Below are positions 1 to 9,267 of a stretch of DNA of 33,765 nt, piece after piece (positions within the stretch are counted from its first letter, which is position 1; each line of letters begins with the position of its first letter). Under the pieces are notes generated by a model, which made no database searches, was not told where the DNA came from, and worked only from the letters and a program-made list of their open reading frames with translations. Source of the DNA: an uncultured Christensenellaceae bacterium (GTDB taxonomy: Bacteria; Bacillota; Clostridia; Christensenellales; Pumilibacteraceae); contig CAJUNM010000005.1 in assembly GCA_910587805.1 (NCBI GenBank), positions 44,226 through 77,990 on the forward strand, written 5' to 3'. The translations under genes were made by a program, and so were the position numbers.

Positions 1-24
1 TTCAGACGTGTGCTCTTCCGATCT
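1..24. other. Illumina TruSeq adapter remnant (left end)
   Basis: The first 24 bases are the 3' part of the reverse complement of the TruSeq read-through adapter, ending in GCTCTTCCGATCT. This is library sequence, not genome. Genuine sequence begins at about base 25, and the contig end is artificial. Confidence 0.97.
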
Positions 25-82
25 GGGATTAGAAAGGGGAACAGGACAGTCTAGTATAATATAGGCAGTGTCTCTAAAGGAC

Positions 83-106
83 GGCGGCTGAACGATTTTC
101 ACCGCC
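83..106 (-). promoter_or_regulatory. Hairpin in leader of an off-window gene
   Basis: Just downstream (minus strand) of the promoter at 118-146 lies a hairpin: GGCGG/CCGCC continued by TGAA/TTCA with one bulged base and a 5-nt loop. It would sit at the 5' end of a transcript leaving the window on the left. No T-run follows it, so it is not an obvious terminator. It may be a structured 5' UTR. No known riboswitch class is recognised. Confidence 0.4.
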
Positions 107-117
107 ATAACTCGACT

Positions 118-146
118 ATTATAACATTTTCGCAAACTTTTGACAA
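118..146 (-). promoter_or_regulatory. Sigma-70 promoter reading out of the left edge
   Basis: Minus strand: -35 TTGTCA (141-146), 17-bp spacer, -10 TATAAT (118-123). No coding sequence follows before the adapter, so it should drive a minus-strand gene lost beyond the contig end. It lies downstream of the pfk terminator and so starts a new transcription unit. Confidence 0.75.
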
Positions 147-194
147 GCGTTTTGCACGAGTTTAATTACTTTAATCACTTAAAATCGACATTGT

Positions 195-218
195 AAAAGA
201 CGGGCGAATCCGTCTTTT
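195..218 (-). terminator. Intrinsic terminator after the phosphofructokinase gene
   Basis: A perfect 9-bp stem, AAAAGACGG/CCGTCTTTT with a 6-nt loop, lies four bases after the pfk stop codon. The A/T ends of the stem supply a T-run on either strand, so it could work in both directions. Confidence 0.85.
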
Positions 219-222
219 GTTT

Positions 223-1446
223 TTATCGTTTCAACGGCAATATGTGATGCGGCAAACCTTCCACCCACAACGGCGCGATCTCCGCCTGCACGAGCGGGTA
301 TATATAGTGAACTATCTCGTCGCTCACGCCCGTACCGTCGTCGGTTATCCACTCGAGCGGCACTTTTTTCTCGATATTGGCAACGCTTTTAACGTCGCAC
401 GGATGAGTGACGCAAATATACGGATCGTCGGAGACGCGATCGAGCGCGATCATGATACCGCTCATTCCGCCTGCCGCCGCTTTTACGGCAGCCGCGCCGA
501 CGTTGAACGCTTCGGTCATATCGACGCGCGACGAGATGTGCGCGGCACAACGCTGCAAAGATGACAACTCTATTGCGCGTGTTTTGATCTTAAACTTATT
601 GGCGACCAGCGCGGCGAGATGCCGTGCCGTGCCGTCGAGCTGACGGTGTCCGAATGCGTCCACGTAATCGACGCTGCGCCCCGCTTCGCAAACGTACCGA
701 CCGTCGGCTGTCTTTACGCCTTCCGAAACGGCAATGACAGCAGAACGCCCATTTAACAGTTCGCTCGTGCGCTCCAAAAATTTCCGCTCGTCGAACACAT
801 GTTCGGGCAAATATACGGCGTCCACGCCTTCGCAGTCCTCGCCCTTTGCGAGCGCGGCTGCTGCGGTGAGCCAGCCCGCATTGCGTCCCATTATCTCTAT
901 CACGGACACGACGGGATAGTCGTAGACCAAGCCGTCGCGTATTATCTCTTTAACGGTCGTCGCCACATACTTCGCGGCGCTGCCGAACCCCGGGGTATGA
1001 TCGGTGACGGCGAGATCATTGTCTATCGTTTTGGGCACGCCGACAAATCTTATACCGCTGCCTATGCGCGCGCCGTAATCGGACAGCTTGGCGATAGTAT
1101 CCATGGAATCGTTGCCGCCTATGTAAAAAAACGCGTCAATGCCCAGCTCTGTCAAGTACCCGAAAATATCCTTATACGTCTTTTCGTCGCTCGACGGGTC
1201 GGGCAGTTTGTATCTGCACGAACCGAGGAAAGACGACGGCGTGCGCTTGAGCAAGTCCATATCAAGCTCGCTTCTTATGACCGTGCCGAGATCGACCAAG
1301 TCTTTTTTTAGCAGTCCGAGTATACCGTGCCGCATACCGTACACCGTTTTCGCGCCCATGGTCTTTGCCGTTTTGAACACGCCCAATAGCGACGAGTTGA
1401 TCACCGCCGTAGGACCGCCCGATTGCCCGACTATCACGTTTTTCAT
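223..1446 (-). CDS. pfp: Pyrophosphate-dependent 6-phosphofructokinase
   Basis: This 407-aa cytoplasmic enzyme phosphorylates fructose 6-phosphate to fructose 1,6-bisphosphate in glycolysis. Two residues mark the PPi-using type: GGNDS (110-114), with Asp113 where ATP enzymes have Gly in GGDGS, and PKTIDNDL (138-145), with Lys139 where ATP enzymes have Gly in PGTIDND. MGRNAGWL (186-193) is the substrate-binding signature, and the N-terminal GGPTAVIN replaces the ATP-type GGDAPGMN. The start is set by AAGGAGG six bases upstream. The gene follows the rpoC terminator, has its own extended -10 promoter and a leader of about 80 nt, and ends at a strong terminator, so it is probably monocistronic. 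A PPi donor would make the step reversible. Donor use is inferred from motifs, not shown. Confidence 0.93.
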   Translation of the reverse strand: MKNVIVGQSGGPTAVINSSLLGVFKTAKTMGAKTVYGMRHGILGLLKKDLVDLGTVIRSELDMDLLKRTPSSFLGSCRYKLPDPSSDEKTYKDIFGYLTELGIDAFFYIGGNDSMDTIAKLSDYGARIGSGIRFVGVPKTIDNDLAVTDHTPGFGSAAKYVATTVKEIIRDGLVYDYPVVSVIEIMGRNAGWLTAAAALAKGEDCEGVDAVYLPEHVFDERKFLERTSELLNGRSAVIAVSEGVKTADGRYVCEAGRSVDYVDAFGHRQLDGTARHLAALVANKFKIKTRAIELSSLQRCAAHISSRVDMTEAFNVGAAAVKAAAGGMSGIMIALDRVSDDPYICVTHPCDVKSVANIEKKVPLEWITDDGTGVSDEIVHYIYPLVQAEIAPLWVEGLPHHILPLKR

Positions 1447-1463
1447 ATTCGCCTCCTTAACAT

Positions 1464-1522
1464 GAAACGTCTGACAAAAACAATACCGATTCTCGGTTTA
1501 TCGCATCATTGCTCGACGTTTC
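1464..1522 (-). promoter_or_regulatory. Structured 5' leader of the phosphofructokinase mRNA
   Basis: Between the pfp promoter and its ribosome binding site, an 8-bp perfect inverted repeat (GAAACGTC/GACGTTTC, 1464-1471 and 1515-1522) encloses a smaller hairpin, ACCGA-loop-TCGGT (1485-1497). The clamp ends about 8 nt before the AAGGAGG. No T-run follows, so any control would more likely act on translation than on termination. No known riboswitch is recognised. Confidence 0.45.
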
Positions 1523-1534
1523 TTGATTTTTATC

Positions 1535-1543
1535 ATTATACCA
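1535..1543 (-). promoter_or_regulatory. Extended -10 promoter of the phosphofructokinase gene
   Basis: Minus strand TGGTATAAT: a perfect -10 (1535-1540) with the TGn extension. The region 17 bp upstream has no good -35, as is common for extended -10 promoters. The predicted start gives a leader of about 80 nt. Confidence 0.65.
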
Positions 1544-1645
1544 CATGTTTATATAAAAGTGTTTTGCAAAATCGCTTGACTTGGTATGCAAAAAAACGCG
1601 TAATTTATTGCATATCGAACAGCATGCGCATTTCGCGTTTTTCGC

Positions 1646-1679
1646 ATAAAAAATACCGCCGATGTTCACGACGGTATTT
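1646..1679 (-). terminator. Intrinsic terminator after rpoC
   Basis: Minus strand: an 11-bp stem AAATACCGTCG/CGGCGGTATTT (one U-G wobble, loop TGAACAT) followed by a T-run, 24 bases after the rpoC stop. A second, looser AAAAACGCG/CGCGTTTTT pairing (about 1590-1643) lies just beyond and may be a backup terminator. Confidence 0.88.
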
Positions 1680-1703
1680 GAGTTGTTATGTCATATATCT
1701 ATA

Positions 1704-4700
1704 TTATTCCGCGACTGCCTCGGCTTCCGCCTCGACGTCCTCGGATACGTCCGATGCTGCCGCTTCGTCTGCGGGCAGAGCGCGCTCCACGGGATAGATA
1801 TTGCGGTAAGATTTGATACCCGTACCGGCGGGGATGAGCTTGCCTATAATGACGTTTTCTTTCAAACCGATAAGCGGATCGACCTTGCTCTTTATCGCGG
1901 CTTCGGTCAAGACCCTTGCGGTTTCTTGGAAGGACGCCGCAGACAGGAAGCTGTCCGTTGCGAGCGCGGCTTTGGTTATACCGAGCAACGTGTGCTTGGC
2001 GATGCCGGGTCTGCCGTAGTTCTCTATGGCTTTGGTGTTCGCCTCGTCGAATGCGGCAAGGTCTATCATATCGCCGGGCAAAAGATCGGTGTCTCCGCTG
2101 TCCTCTACTCTTACCTTTTTGAGCATTTGTCTGACGATGACTTCTATGTGCTTATCGTTTATATCAACGCCCTGAGAACGGTAAACCGATTGAACTTCCT
2201 TGACGATATATTCTTGTACTTCGTTTCTGCCCTTGGTGCGCAATATGTCGCCGGGGTTGAGCGGACCTTCGGTTATGGGATCGCCCGACTTGACGGATGC
2301 GTTGTTCACTATATACGGCTTGAACTTCGCGCCGTGGGGGATGGAATAAACGTCGTCATCCGATCCGTCGTCGCGCTTGACGATAACGTCGCGCTTGCCG
2401 TCCTTTTCGACGATCTTGACTTTACCGTCGTGCTCGTTGAGCACCGCGACGCCCTTCGGGTTTCTCGCCTCGAAAAGTTCTTCGACGCGCGGAAGACCTG
2501 TCGTTATATCTTCTGCCGTAGCGACGCCGCCCATGTGGAAGGTACGGAGCGTGAGCTGCGTACCCGGCTCGCCTATAGACTGCGCGGCTATGATACCGAC
2601 AGCCTCGCCTATTCTGACGGGAGTAGCCGCAGCCATGTCTCTGCCGTAGCACTTGCAGCAAACGCCGTGTTTGCTCTTGCATGTGAGCACCGTGCGGATC
2701 TTGACATGCGTTATGCCGCACTCCACGATGCGCTTTGCTGTCTCTTCGCTTATTATCTCGTTTACGTCAACGAGCACTTCTTTGCTGTTTTTGGGATTGA
2801 CTACGCGCTCCGCGCTGTATCTGCCGGCAAGTCTGTCCTCGAGTTTTTCGATAACTTGGTTGCCGTCCATGATGGCGTACGTATCGATGCCCTTGGGATC
2901 AGAGCCTTCGCAGCAGTCGTCCTCGCGAACGATAACGTCTTGAGCAACGTCTACGAGACGGCGCGTGAGATAACCCGAGTCCGCCGTTTTGAGAGCGGTA
3001 TCCGCCAAACCTTTACGACCGCCGTGCGTGGAAATAAAGTATTCCAAAACGGTCATGCCTTCGCGGAAAGACGATCTGATAGGAACGTCGAGCGTGCGGC
3101 CCTGCGGGTTACGCATAAGTCCGCGCATACCGGAAAGCTGGCTTATCTGTTTCATGCTTCCGCGCGCGCCCGAATCTGCCATCATATTGATAGGGTTATG
3201 CGTATCGAGCGTCTTTTTCAAGCTTGCGAGAACCGCATCGTTGGCTTTGTTCCAAACGTCGACGACGTTTTCGTAACGTTCGTCTTCGGTAGCAAACCCG
3301 CGCTCGTACATTTTCTCTATTTCGACGACTTGCTTTTCGGCGGCGTCGAGAATATCGTACTTGTCTTGCGGGATGTGCATATCGAAAACGGACGTGGTGA
3401 TGCAGCCTATGGTCGCATACTTATAACCGATGTCTTTTATCGCATCCAGAACTTCGACGGTGCGCGTGCTGCCTTTTATCTTGAATGTAGCGTTTACTAT
3501 GCTCTTGATATCGTCTTTTTTAACGCAGAAATTTATTTCCGGCTCGAACATTTTTTCGTACGTGTCGCGTTTTACAAAGCCCAAGTCCTGAGGGAGCGGC
3601 TCATTGAAAATTATTCTGCCTATCGTAGTTTCGACAACGTGACGGTAAACTCTTCCGTCGTGGCTGACCGCGTTTTTCGGTACGGTTATGCCGTTTGCGG
3701 CAAAATCCTCTACGTTGCGTTCGACACGGACTTTGATCTTGCTTTGCAGTTCGATCTCGTTGTTGAAGTACGCCATTTTCGCTTCGTCGGGATCGCAGAA
3801 CGTTCTGCCCTCGCCTTTCGCGCCGTCTTTTTCCATGGTCAGATAGTAGCTGCCCATGACCATATCCTGCGTGGGCGAGCACACGGGCGCGCCGTCGCTC
3901 AACTTAAGTATGTTGTTGGGCGAAAGCATGAGCACGCGCGCTTCCACTTGCGCCTCGACCGAAAGCGGTACGTGTATAGCCATTTGGTCGCCGTCGAAGT
4001 CGGCATTGAACGCACCGCAAGCGAGCGGATGCAGTTTTATGGCTCTGCCGTCGACGAGAACCGGCTCAAACGCCTGAATACCCAAGCGGTGAAGCGTCGG
4101 CGCGCGGTTGAGCAGAACGGGGTGGTCTTTGATGACCTTTTCGAGCACGTTCCAAACGTCGTCGTCGGCGCGCTCGGCAATGCGCTTCGCGGTCTTTGCG
4201 TTGTGCGTTTTGCCCTGCGCAACGAGTTCTTTTATTACGAACGGCTTGAACAATTCGAGCGCCATTTCTTTAGGCACGCCGCACTGATAGAATTTGAGTT
4301 CGGGTCCTACGACTATGACGGAACGACCGGAGTAGTCCACGCGCTTACCCAAAAGGTTCTGACGGAATCTACCCTGTTTACCGCGGAGCAAGCCGCTCAA
4401 GCTCTTAAGCTCGCGGTTGGACGCGCCTTGTATCGCCTTGCCGCGTCTGCCGTTGTCTATGAGCGAATCCACCGCTTCCTGAAGCATACGCTTCTCGTTG
4501 CGAATGATTATGTCGGGCGCGCCGAGCTCCATAAGCCTGCGCAGACGGTTGTTTCTGTTGATTACTCTGCGATAAAGATCGTTGAGATCGCTCGTTGCAA
4601 AGCGTCCGCCGTCCAACGGCACCATGGGGCGCAGTTCGGGCGGAAGCACGGGAAGAACGTCGAGAACCATCCAACTCGGCTCGGCTTCCGACTTTATGAA

Positions 4701-5348
4701 TGCGTCGAGAATATCCAAACGCTTGATGGCGCGCAGTTTCTTTTGCCCCGTAGAGTTGTTGACTATCTCCTTCATTTTGTCATACTCTTCTTTGATATTT
4801 ATATCTTTCAAGAGTTGACGGATAGCCTCGGCTCCCATGCCGACCTTGAACGCTTTAACGCCGTATCTTTCCTGATACTCGCGGTACTTATCGTCCGTTA
4901 TGATCTCTTTGTACTGAAGATCGGTTATACCGGGGTCGAGTACGATGTAGTTTACGAAATACACGACCTGCTCGAGCTGTTTCAATTGCAGATCGAGTAT
5001 GAGACCTATGCGGCTCGGCACGCCGCGGAAATACCAAATATGCGTTACGGGCGCGGCAAGTTCGATATGTCCCATACGCTCGCGGCGAACTTTGGAAGTG
5101 GTTACTTCCACGCCGCACTTGTCGCAGATAACGCCTTTATAGCGTATGCGCTTGTATTTGCCGCAATAGCATTCCCAATCCTTGGTCGGTCCGAATATGC
5201 GTTCGGAAAACAAGCCGTCTTTTTCGGGTTTTTGCGTGCGGTAATTTATGGTTTCGGGCTTGGTGACCTCGCCGTACGACCACTCGCGTATCTTATCGGG
5301 GCTTGCGAGTTTTATTTGCATCAAATCGAAATTATTGAGTTCAAACAT
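1704..5348 (-). CDS. rpoC: DNA-directed RNA polymerase subunit beta'
   Basis: This is the largest subunit of RNA polymerase (1214 aa, normal for Gram-positive bacteria). The N-terminal zinc site is C60, C62, C75, C78. The catalytic magnesium motif NADFDGDQ spans 448-455 with Asp450, 452 and 454. The bridge-helix and trigger-loop stretch is at about 740-805. The second zinc site uses a Cys at 812 or 813 plus C890, C897 and C900. The C-terminus is rich in Glu, Asp and Ala. The start codon is 11 nt after the rpoB stop, and its AAGGAGA begins at the last base of that stop, so the two genes should be translated together. It is the last gene of the rpoBC unit, closed by the terminator at 1646-1679. 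Confidence 0.99.
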   Translation of the reverse strand: MFELNNFDLMQIKLASPDKIREWSYGEVTKPETINYRTQKPEKDGLFSERIFGPTKDWECYCGKYKRIRYKGVICDKCGVEVTTSKVRRERMGHIELAAPVTHIWYFRGVPSRIGLILDLQLKQLEQVVYFVNYIVLDPGITDLQYKEIITDDKYREYQERYGVKAFKVGMGAEAIRQLLKDINIKEEYDKMKEIVNNSTGQKKLRAIKRLDILDAFIKSEAEPSWMVLDVLPVLPPELRPMVPLDGGRFATSDLNDLYRRVINRNNRLRRLMELGAPDIIIRNEKRMLQEAVDSLIDNGRRGKAIQGASNRELKSLSGLLRGKQGRFRQNLLGKRVDYSGRSVIVVGPELKFYQCGVPKEMALELFKPFVIKELVAQGKTHNAKTAKRIAERADDDVWNVLEKVIKDHPVLLNRAPTLHRLGIQAFEPVLVDGRAIKLHPLACGAFNADFDGDQMAIHVPLSVEAQVEARVLMLSPNNILKLSDGAPVCSPTQDMVMGSYYLTMEKDGAKGEGRTFCDPDEAKMAYFNNEIELQSKIKVRVERNVEDFAANGITVPKNAVSHDGRVYRHVVETTIGRIIFNEPLPQDLGFVKRDTYEKMFEPEINFCVKKDDIKSIVNATFKIKGSTRTVEVLDAIKDIGYKYATIGCITTSVFDMHIPQDKYDILDAAEKQVVEIEKMYERGFATEDERYENVVDVWNKANDAVLASLKKTLDTHNPINMMADSGARGSMKQISQLSGMRGLMRNPQGRTLDVPIRSSFREGMTVLEYFISTHGGRKGLADTALKTADSGYLTRRLVDVAQDVIVREDDCCEGSDPKGIDTYAIMDGNQVIEKLEDRLAGRYSAERVVNPKNSKEVLVDVNEIISEETAKRIVECGITHVKIRTVLTCKSKHGVCCKCYGRDMAAATPVRIGEAVGIIAAQSIGEPGTQLTLRTFHMGGVATAEDITTGLPRVEELFEARNPKGVAVLNEHDGKVKIVEKDGKRDVIVKRDDGSDDDVYSIPHGAKFKPYIVNNASVKSGDPITEGPLNPGDILRTKGRNEVQEYIVKEVQSVYRSQGVDINDKHIEVIVRQMLKKVRVEDSGDTDLLPGDMIDLAAFDEANTKAIENYGRPGIAKHTLLGITKAALATDSFLSAASFQETARVLTEAAIKSKVDPLIGLKENVIIGKLIPAGTGIKSYRNIYPVERALPADEAAASDVSEDVEAEAEAVAE

Positions 5349-5359
5349 TGCCTGTCTCC

Positions 5360-8300
5360 TTATTCCTCGTCGCCGAACAGATCGTCGTCGCCTTCGTCCT
5401 CGTCGCCCGTGAACACGTCGTCGGGAATATCGAGGTCGTCGTCGAACAAATTGGCGTCGGACATATCGTCCTCATCGTCCTCGTCCGAATCGTCGTCGAG
5501 CGCGCCCATGAGGTCGTCGTCGGCAGCGAACGCTTGCGCGTCGTAATGCTTGATCGTCGGCTCGGCGTCGTACATGACGGGTTCGTCGTCCATAAGGTCT
5601 TTTATGCCTATCTCCTCGCGGTTCTCGGTGAGCACCTTTACGTCGAGCGAGAGCGCTTGCAATTCCTTGATCAAGACCTTGAACGATTCGGGCACGCCGG
5701 GTTCGGACACGTCCATACCGCGAATGATCGAATCGTACGTCTTGCTGCGTCCGGTGATGTCGTCCGACTTGACGGTCATTATCTCTTGGAGCACGTTTGC
5801 CGCGCCGTATGCGTACAACGCCCAAACTTCCATTTCTCCGAAACGCTGACCGCCGTTCTGCGCCTTGCCGCCGAGCGGCTGCTGCGTAACGAGCGAGTAC
5901 GGTCCGGTCGATCTCGCGTGCATCTTGTCGTCGACCAAGTGTATAAGCTTGAGCATGTACATGTATCCGACGGTCGCACGGTTCTCGAACGGATCGCCCG
6001 TTCTGCCGTCGTACATTTGAATTTTGCCGTCTACCTCGCCTTCGGGCGAAACGTAGCCGTTTTGCTTTAATAACTTTTCGATATCGGACTCGATCGCTCC
6101 GTCGAACACCGGCGTTGCGACCTTCCAGCCGAGCGCCTTTGCGACTAACCCTAAGTGAACCTCGAGCACCTGTCCGATATTCATACGACTCGGAACGCCG
6201 AGCGGGTTCAAAACGATCTGCAACGGCGTGCCGTCTGCCATGAACGGCATATCTTCCTCGGGCAGCACGCGCGATACGACGCCCTTGTTACCGTGGCGTC
6301 CCGCCATTTTGTCGCCGACCGAGATCTTGCGTTTTTGCGCTATATACACACGCACGAGCTTGCTCACGCCCGGTTTCATTTCGTCGCGGTTCGCTCGCGT
6401 AAACACCTTGACGTCTACGACTATACCGCCTTCGCCGTGCGGAACTTTGAGCGACGTGTCGCGCACTTCGCGCGCTTTGTCGCCGAATATTGCGCGGAGC
6501 AAACGCTCTTCGGGCGTAAGATCGGTTTCGCCCTTGGGCGTGACCTTACCTACGAGAATATCGCCCGAATCGACTTCCGCACCCACGCGCACTATACCGT
6601 CCTCGTCGAGGTTTTTGAGCGCCTCGGGGCTGACGTTCGGTATATCGCGCGTTATCTCTTCGGGACCGAGCTTGGTATCCCGCGCTTCGGTCTCGTGCTT
6701 GTTTATGTGAATCGACGTGAACACGTCGTCCTTGGCAATGCGCTCGCTTATAAGGATAGCGTCCTCGTAGTTGTAACCTTCCCAGCTCATAAAGCCGACG
6801 AGTATGTTTTTGCCGAGCGCAAGCTCCGCCTGCGAAGTGGAATGACCGTCGGCAAGGACGTTGCCCTTTTCCACGCGGTCGCCCTTGCTCACTATGGGGC
6901 GTTGATTTATACAAGTGCCTTGGTTGGAGCCGACGAATTTTTTAAGCAAGTACATTTGGCTCTTGCCGTTGTCTTCTTTTACGATAATGCGTTCGGCGTC
7001 CACGTATTCCACAACGCCGCTTTCGCGCGCGATGATCATTACGCCCGAGTCGTACGCTATCTTGTGCTCGATGCCCGTGCCGACTATAGGAGCTTCGGTC
7101 CTGAGCAGCGGAACAGCCTGACGCTGCATGTTGGACGCCATGAGCGCGCGGTGCGAGTCGTCGTTCTCGAGGAACGGGATGAGCGCCGTTGCGACCGAGA
7201 CCATTTGTCTCGGCGAAACGTCGACATAATCTATACGATCGCTCGAAACCTCGCCTATAAGGTCGCGGTAACGCATCATGACGCGCGGCTTGACGAACCA
7301 ATTGTTCTCGTCGAGCGGCTCGCGCGCCTGCGCTATCATGTATCTGTCCTCCTCGTCGGCGGGCAGATAATCGACTATATCGGTGACGCGATGATTTACC
7401 TTATCGACCCTGCGATAAGGCGCTTCGATGTATCCGCACTCGTTGATACGGGCATAGCTCGTAAGCGACGATATAAGACCTATGTTCTGACCTTCGGGCG
7501 TCTCGATCGGGCACATACGCGAGTAGTGCGTATAGTGAACGTCACGCACCTCGAAAGTGACGTGCTCGCGGTTGAGACCGCCGGGTCCCAATGCCGAAAG
7601 CTTGCGCTTGTGCGTAAGCTCCGCTATAGGGTTGGTCTCGTCCATGAACTGCGAGAGCTGCGACGAGCCGAAAAACTCTTTGATCGCGCTCGAAACGGGA
7701 CGCACGTTTATGAGCGTTTGCGGCGAAAGCTCGGTCTCGCTCTGTATCTGCATGCGCTCTCTCACGACGCGTTCCAATCTCGACATGCCGATGCGGAATT
7801 GATTTTGCAAAAGCTCGCCCACCGAACGCACTCTGCGGTTGCCCAAGTGATCGATGTTGTCGCACGAGCCGAACCCGTGATGCAAGCCCATGATGTAATT
7901 GACCGTAGCGATTATATCCTCTACAACGATATGCTTGACTACGAGCTTATCGACGTTTTGAGCGCAGAGACTCGCGAGCTTTTCGCGGTCGCCGTCCGCC
8001 TCGTCCATAAGCGCTTTGAGCGCGGGATAGTATACCATTTCGGTAATGCCTATCGAGCGCGGGTCTACGTCGATGTATTCTTTGAGATCGACGTGGTTGT
8101 TCGAGATGACGTTGAATTCCGCGCCGTCCTCGTCATATACCCAAACTTCGTTGATACCCGCGTTTTGGATCTTGACGGCAAGAGCCTCGTCCAATATATC
8201 CGCGGAAGTATGCGTGTGCTTATTCTCGGCGCGCGCGTATACAACTCCGTCCTCGTCTACTACGTCGCGCGAAACGCGGTAGCCGTCAACGCGGTAGCGC

Positions 8301-9208
8301 AACGCGAGCTTTTTGTTGTATTTATATCTGCCGACGCGCGACAAATCGTATTTGCGGCGGTCGAAGAACATACCGTAAATGAACGCCTTTACGCTGTCGA
8401 GCGTGGGCGTTTCGCCGCTGCGGAGTTTGTGGTTAAGCTCGTAAAGCGCGCGTTCCTCCGAAAGCTGATCCTTATCGTCCTTGTCCGCATAGCGCGCGCA
8501 AGTGACTTCTATCATCGGCTCGTTGTTGAATATGCGCTTGAGCGCCTCGTCCGTGCCGAATCCGCTGTCGGTAACTGCGGACAAACAGCTCAAAAGAACG
8601 GTTGCGAGCACCTTCTTTTGTCTGTCGACGCGCACCCACAAAACGCCCGACGAGTCCTCCTCGAACTCAAGCCACGCGCCGCGCGACGGAATGTTCTGCG
8701 CGCTGTAATGGGCTTGTCCGGTCTTGACGTCCTTTTTGAAATCGAAATATACGCCGGGCGAACGAACGAGCTGGCTGACGACTACGCGCTCCGCTCCGTT
8801 TATGATAAACGAACCCGTAGGCGTCATACGCGGCAAATCGCCCATATACACCTCGGAACGCGTGTTTTCGCCCGTCTCGCAATTGCGCAAGCGTACTTTT
8901 ACGTACAGCGGCACCGCATACGTTGCGTCGCGGTCCTTGCATTCCTTTTCGGTGTAGTTGCGCTTGGAGTTGCCGCCCTCGCGGTAACCGAGACTGTAGT
9001 CCTCGAAGTACAGTTCGACACGGTTGGAATAGTCCGTGATCGGCGAAAAATCGCCCAAAACTTCTTTGATCCCGTTGTCGATAAAATCGTTGTATGATGT
9101 TTTTTGCACTTCGACCAAGTCCGGCATATCGATAACTTCGTGAATTTGCGCAAAACTCATGCGCTCGGTATTGCCGTACTTGACCTTGGTTATTTTTCTA
9201 TCAGCCAT
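5360..9208 (-). CDS. rpoB: DNA-directed RNA polymerase subunit beta
   Basis: This is a 1282-aa RNA polymerase core subunit. The start is the ATG preceded by AGGAG at 5-nt spacing (MADRKITKV). A longer in-frame extension upstream is rejected because it runs through the leader. The rifampicin-pocket cluster lies at about 512-545. Residues equivalent to E. coli Q513, D516, H526 and S531 are all unchanged (Q520, D523, H533, S538), so the sequence predicts a rifampicin-sensitive enzyme. The last 53 residues are unusual: 30 are Asp or Glu and none is Lys or Arg. The upstream neighbour is a glycosidase gene, not rplL; the gene has its own promoter (9405-9433). Confidence 0.99.
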   Translation of the reverse strand: MADRKITKVKYGNTERMSFAQIHEVIDMPDLVEVQKTSYNDFIDNGIKEVLGDFSPITDYSNRVELYFEDYSLGYREGGNSKRNYTEKECKDRDATYAVPLYVKVRLRNCETGENTRSEVYMGDLPRMTPTGSFIINGAERVVVSQLVRSPGVYFDFKKDVKTGQAHYSAQNIPSRGAWLEFEEDSSGVLWVRVDRQKKVLATVLLSCLSAVTDSGFGTDEALKRIFNNEPMIEVTCARYADKDDKDQLSEERALYELNHKLRSGETPTLDSVKAFIYGMFFDRRKYDLSRVGRYKYNKKLALRYRVDGYRVSRDVVDEDGVVYARAENKHTHTSADILDEALAVKIQNAGINEVWVYDEDGAEFNVISNNHVDLKEYIDVDPRSIGITEMVYYPALKALMDEADGDREKLASLCAQNVDKLVVKHIVVEDIIATVNYIMGLHHGFGSCDNIDHLGNRRVRSVGELLQNQFRIGMSRLERVVRERMQIQSETELSPQTLINVRPVSSAIKEFFGSSQLSQFMDETNPIAELTHKRKLSALGPGGLNREHVTFEVRDVHYTHYSRMCPIETPEGQNIGLISSLTSYARINECGYIEAPYRRVDKVNHRVTDIVDYLPADEEDRYMIAQAREPLDENNWFVKPRVMMRYRDLIGEVSSDRIDYVDVSPRQMVSVATALIPFLENDDSHRALMASNMQRQAVPLLRTEAPIVGTGIEHKIAYDSGVMIIARESGVVEYVDAERIIVKEDNGKSQMYLLKKFVGSNQGTCINQRPIVSKGDRVEKGNVLADGHSTSQAELALGKNILVGFMSWEGYNYEDAILISERIAKDDVFTSIHINKHETEARDTKLGPEEITRDIPNVSPEALKNLDEDGIVRVGAEVDSGDILVGKVTPKGETDLTPEERLLRAIFGDKAREVRDTSLKVPHGEGGIVVDVKVFTRANRDEMKPGVSKLVRVYIAQKRKISVGDKMAGRHGNKGVVSRVLPEEDMPFMADGTPLQIVLNPLGVPSRMNIGQVLEVHLGLVAKALGWKVATPVFDGAIESDIEKLLKQNGYVSPEGEVDGKIQMYDGRTGDPFENRATVGYMYMLKLIHLVDDKMHARSTGPYSLVTQQPLGGKAQNGGQRFGEMEVWALYAYGAANVLQEIMTVKSDDITGRSKTYDSIIRGMDVSEPGVPESFKVLIKELQALSLDVKVLTENREEIGIKDLMDDEPVMYDAEPTIKHYDAQAFAADDDLMGALDDDSDEDDEDDMSDANLFDDDLDIPDDVFTGDEDEGDDDLFGDEE

Positions 9209-9267
9209 ACATACTCCTAATATGTTATTCTGCTTTGCCGACCGAATTTTATCGGTATTAAGACGCG

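Noticed and set aside
1662..5546. Very long open frame on the plus strand antisense to rpoC (and a similar one, 6155-9097, antisense to rpoB)
   Set aside because: The complementary strand encodes clearly conserved RpoC and RpoB. The antisense frames stay open because those genes rarely use TTA, CTA and TCA codons in the relevant phase; the products look like no known protein and lack ribosome binding sites.
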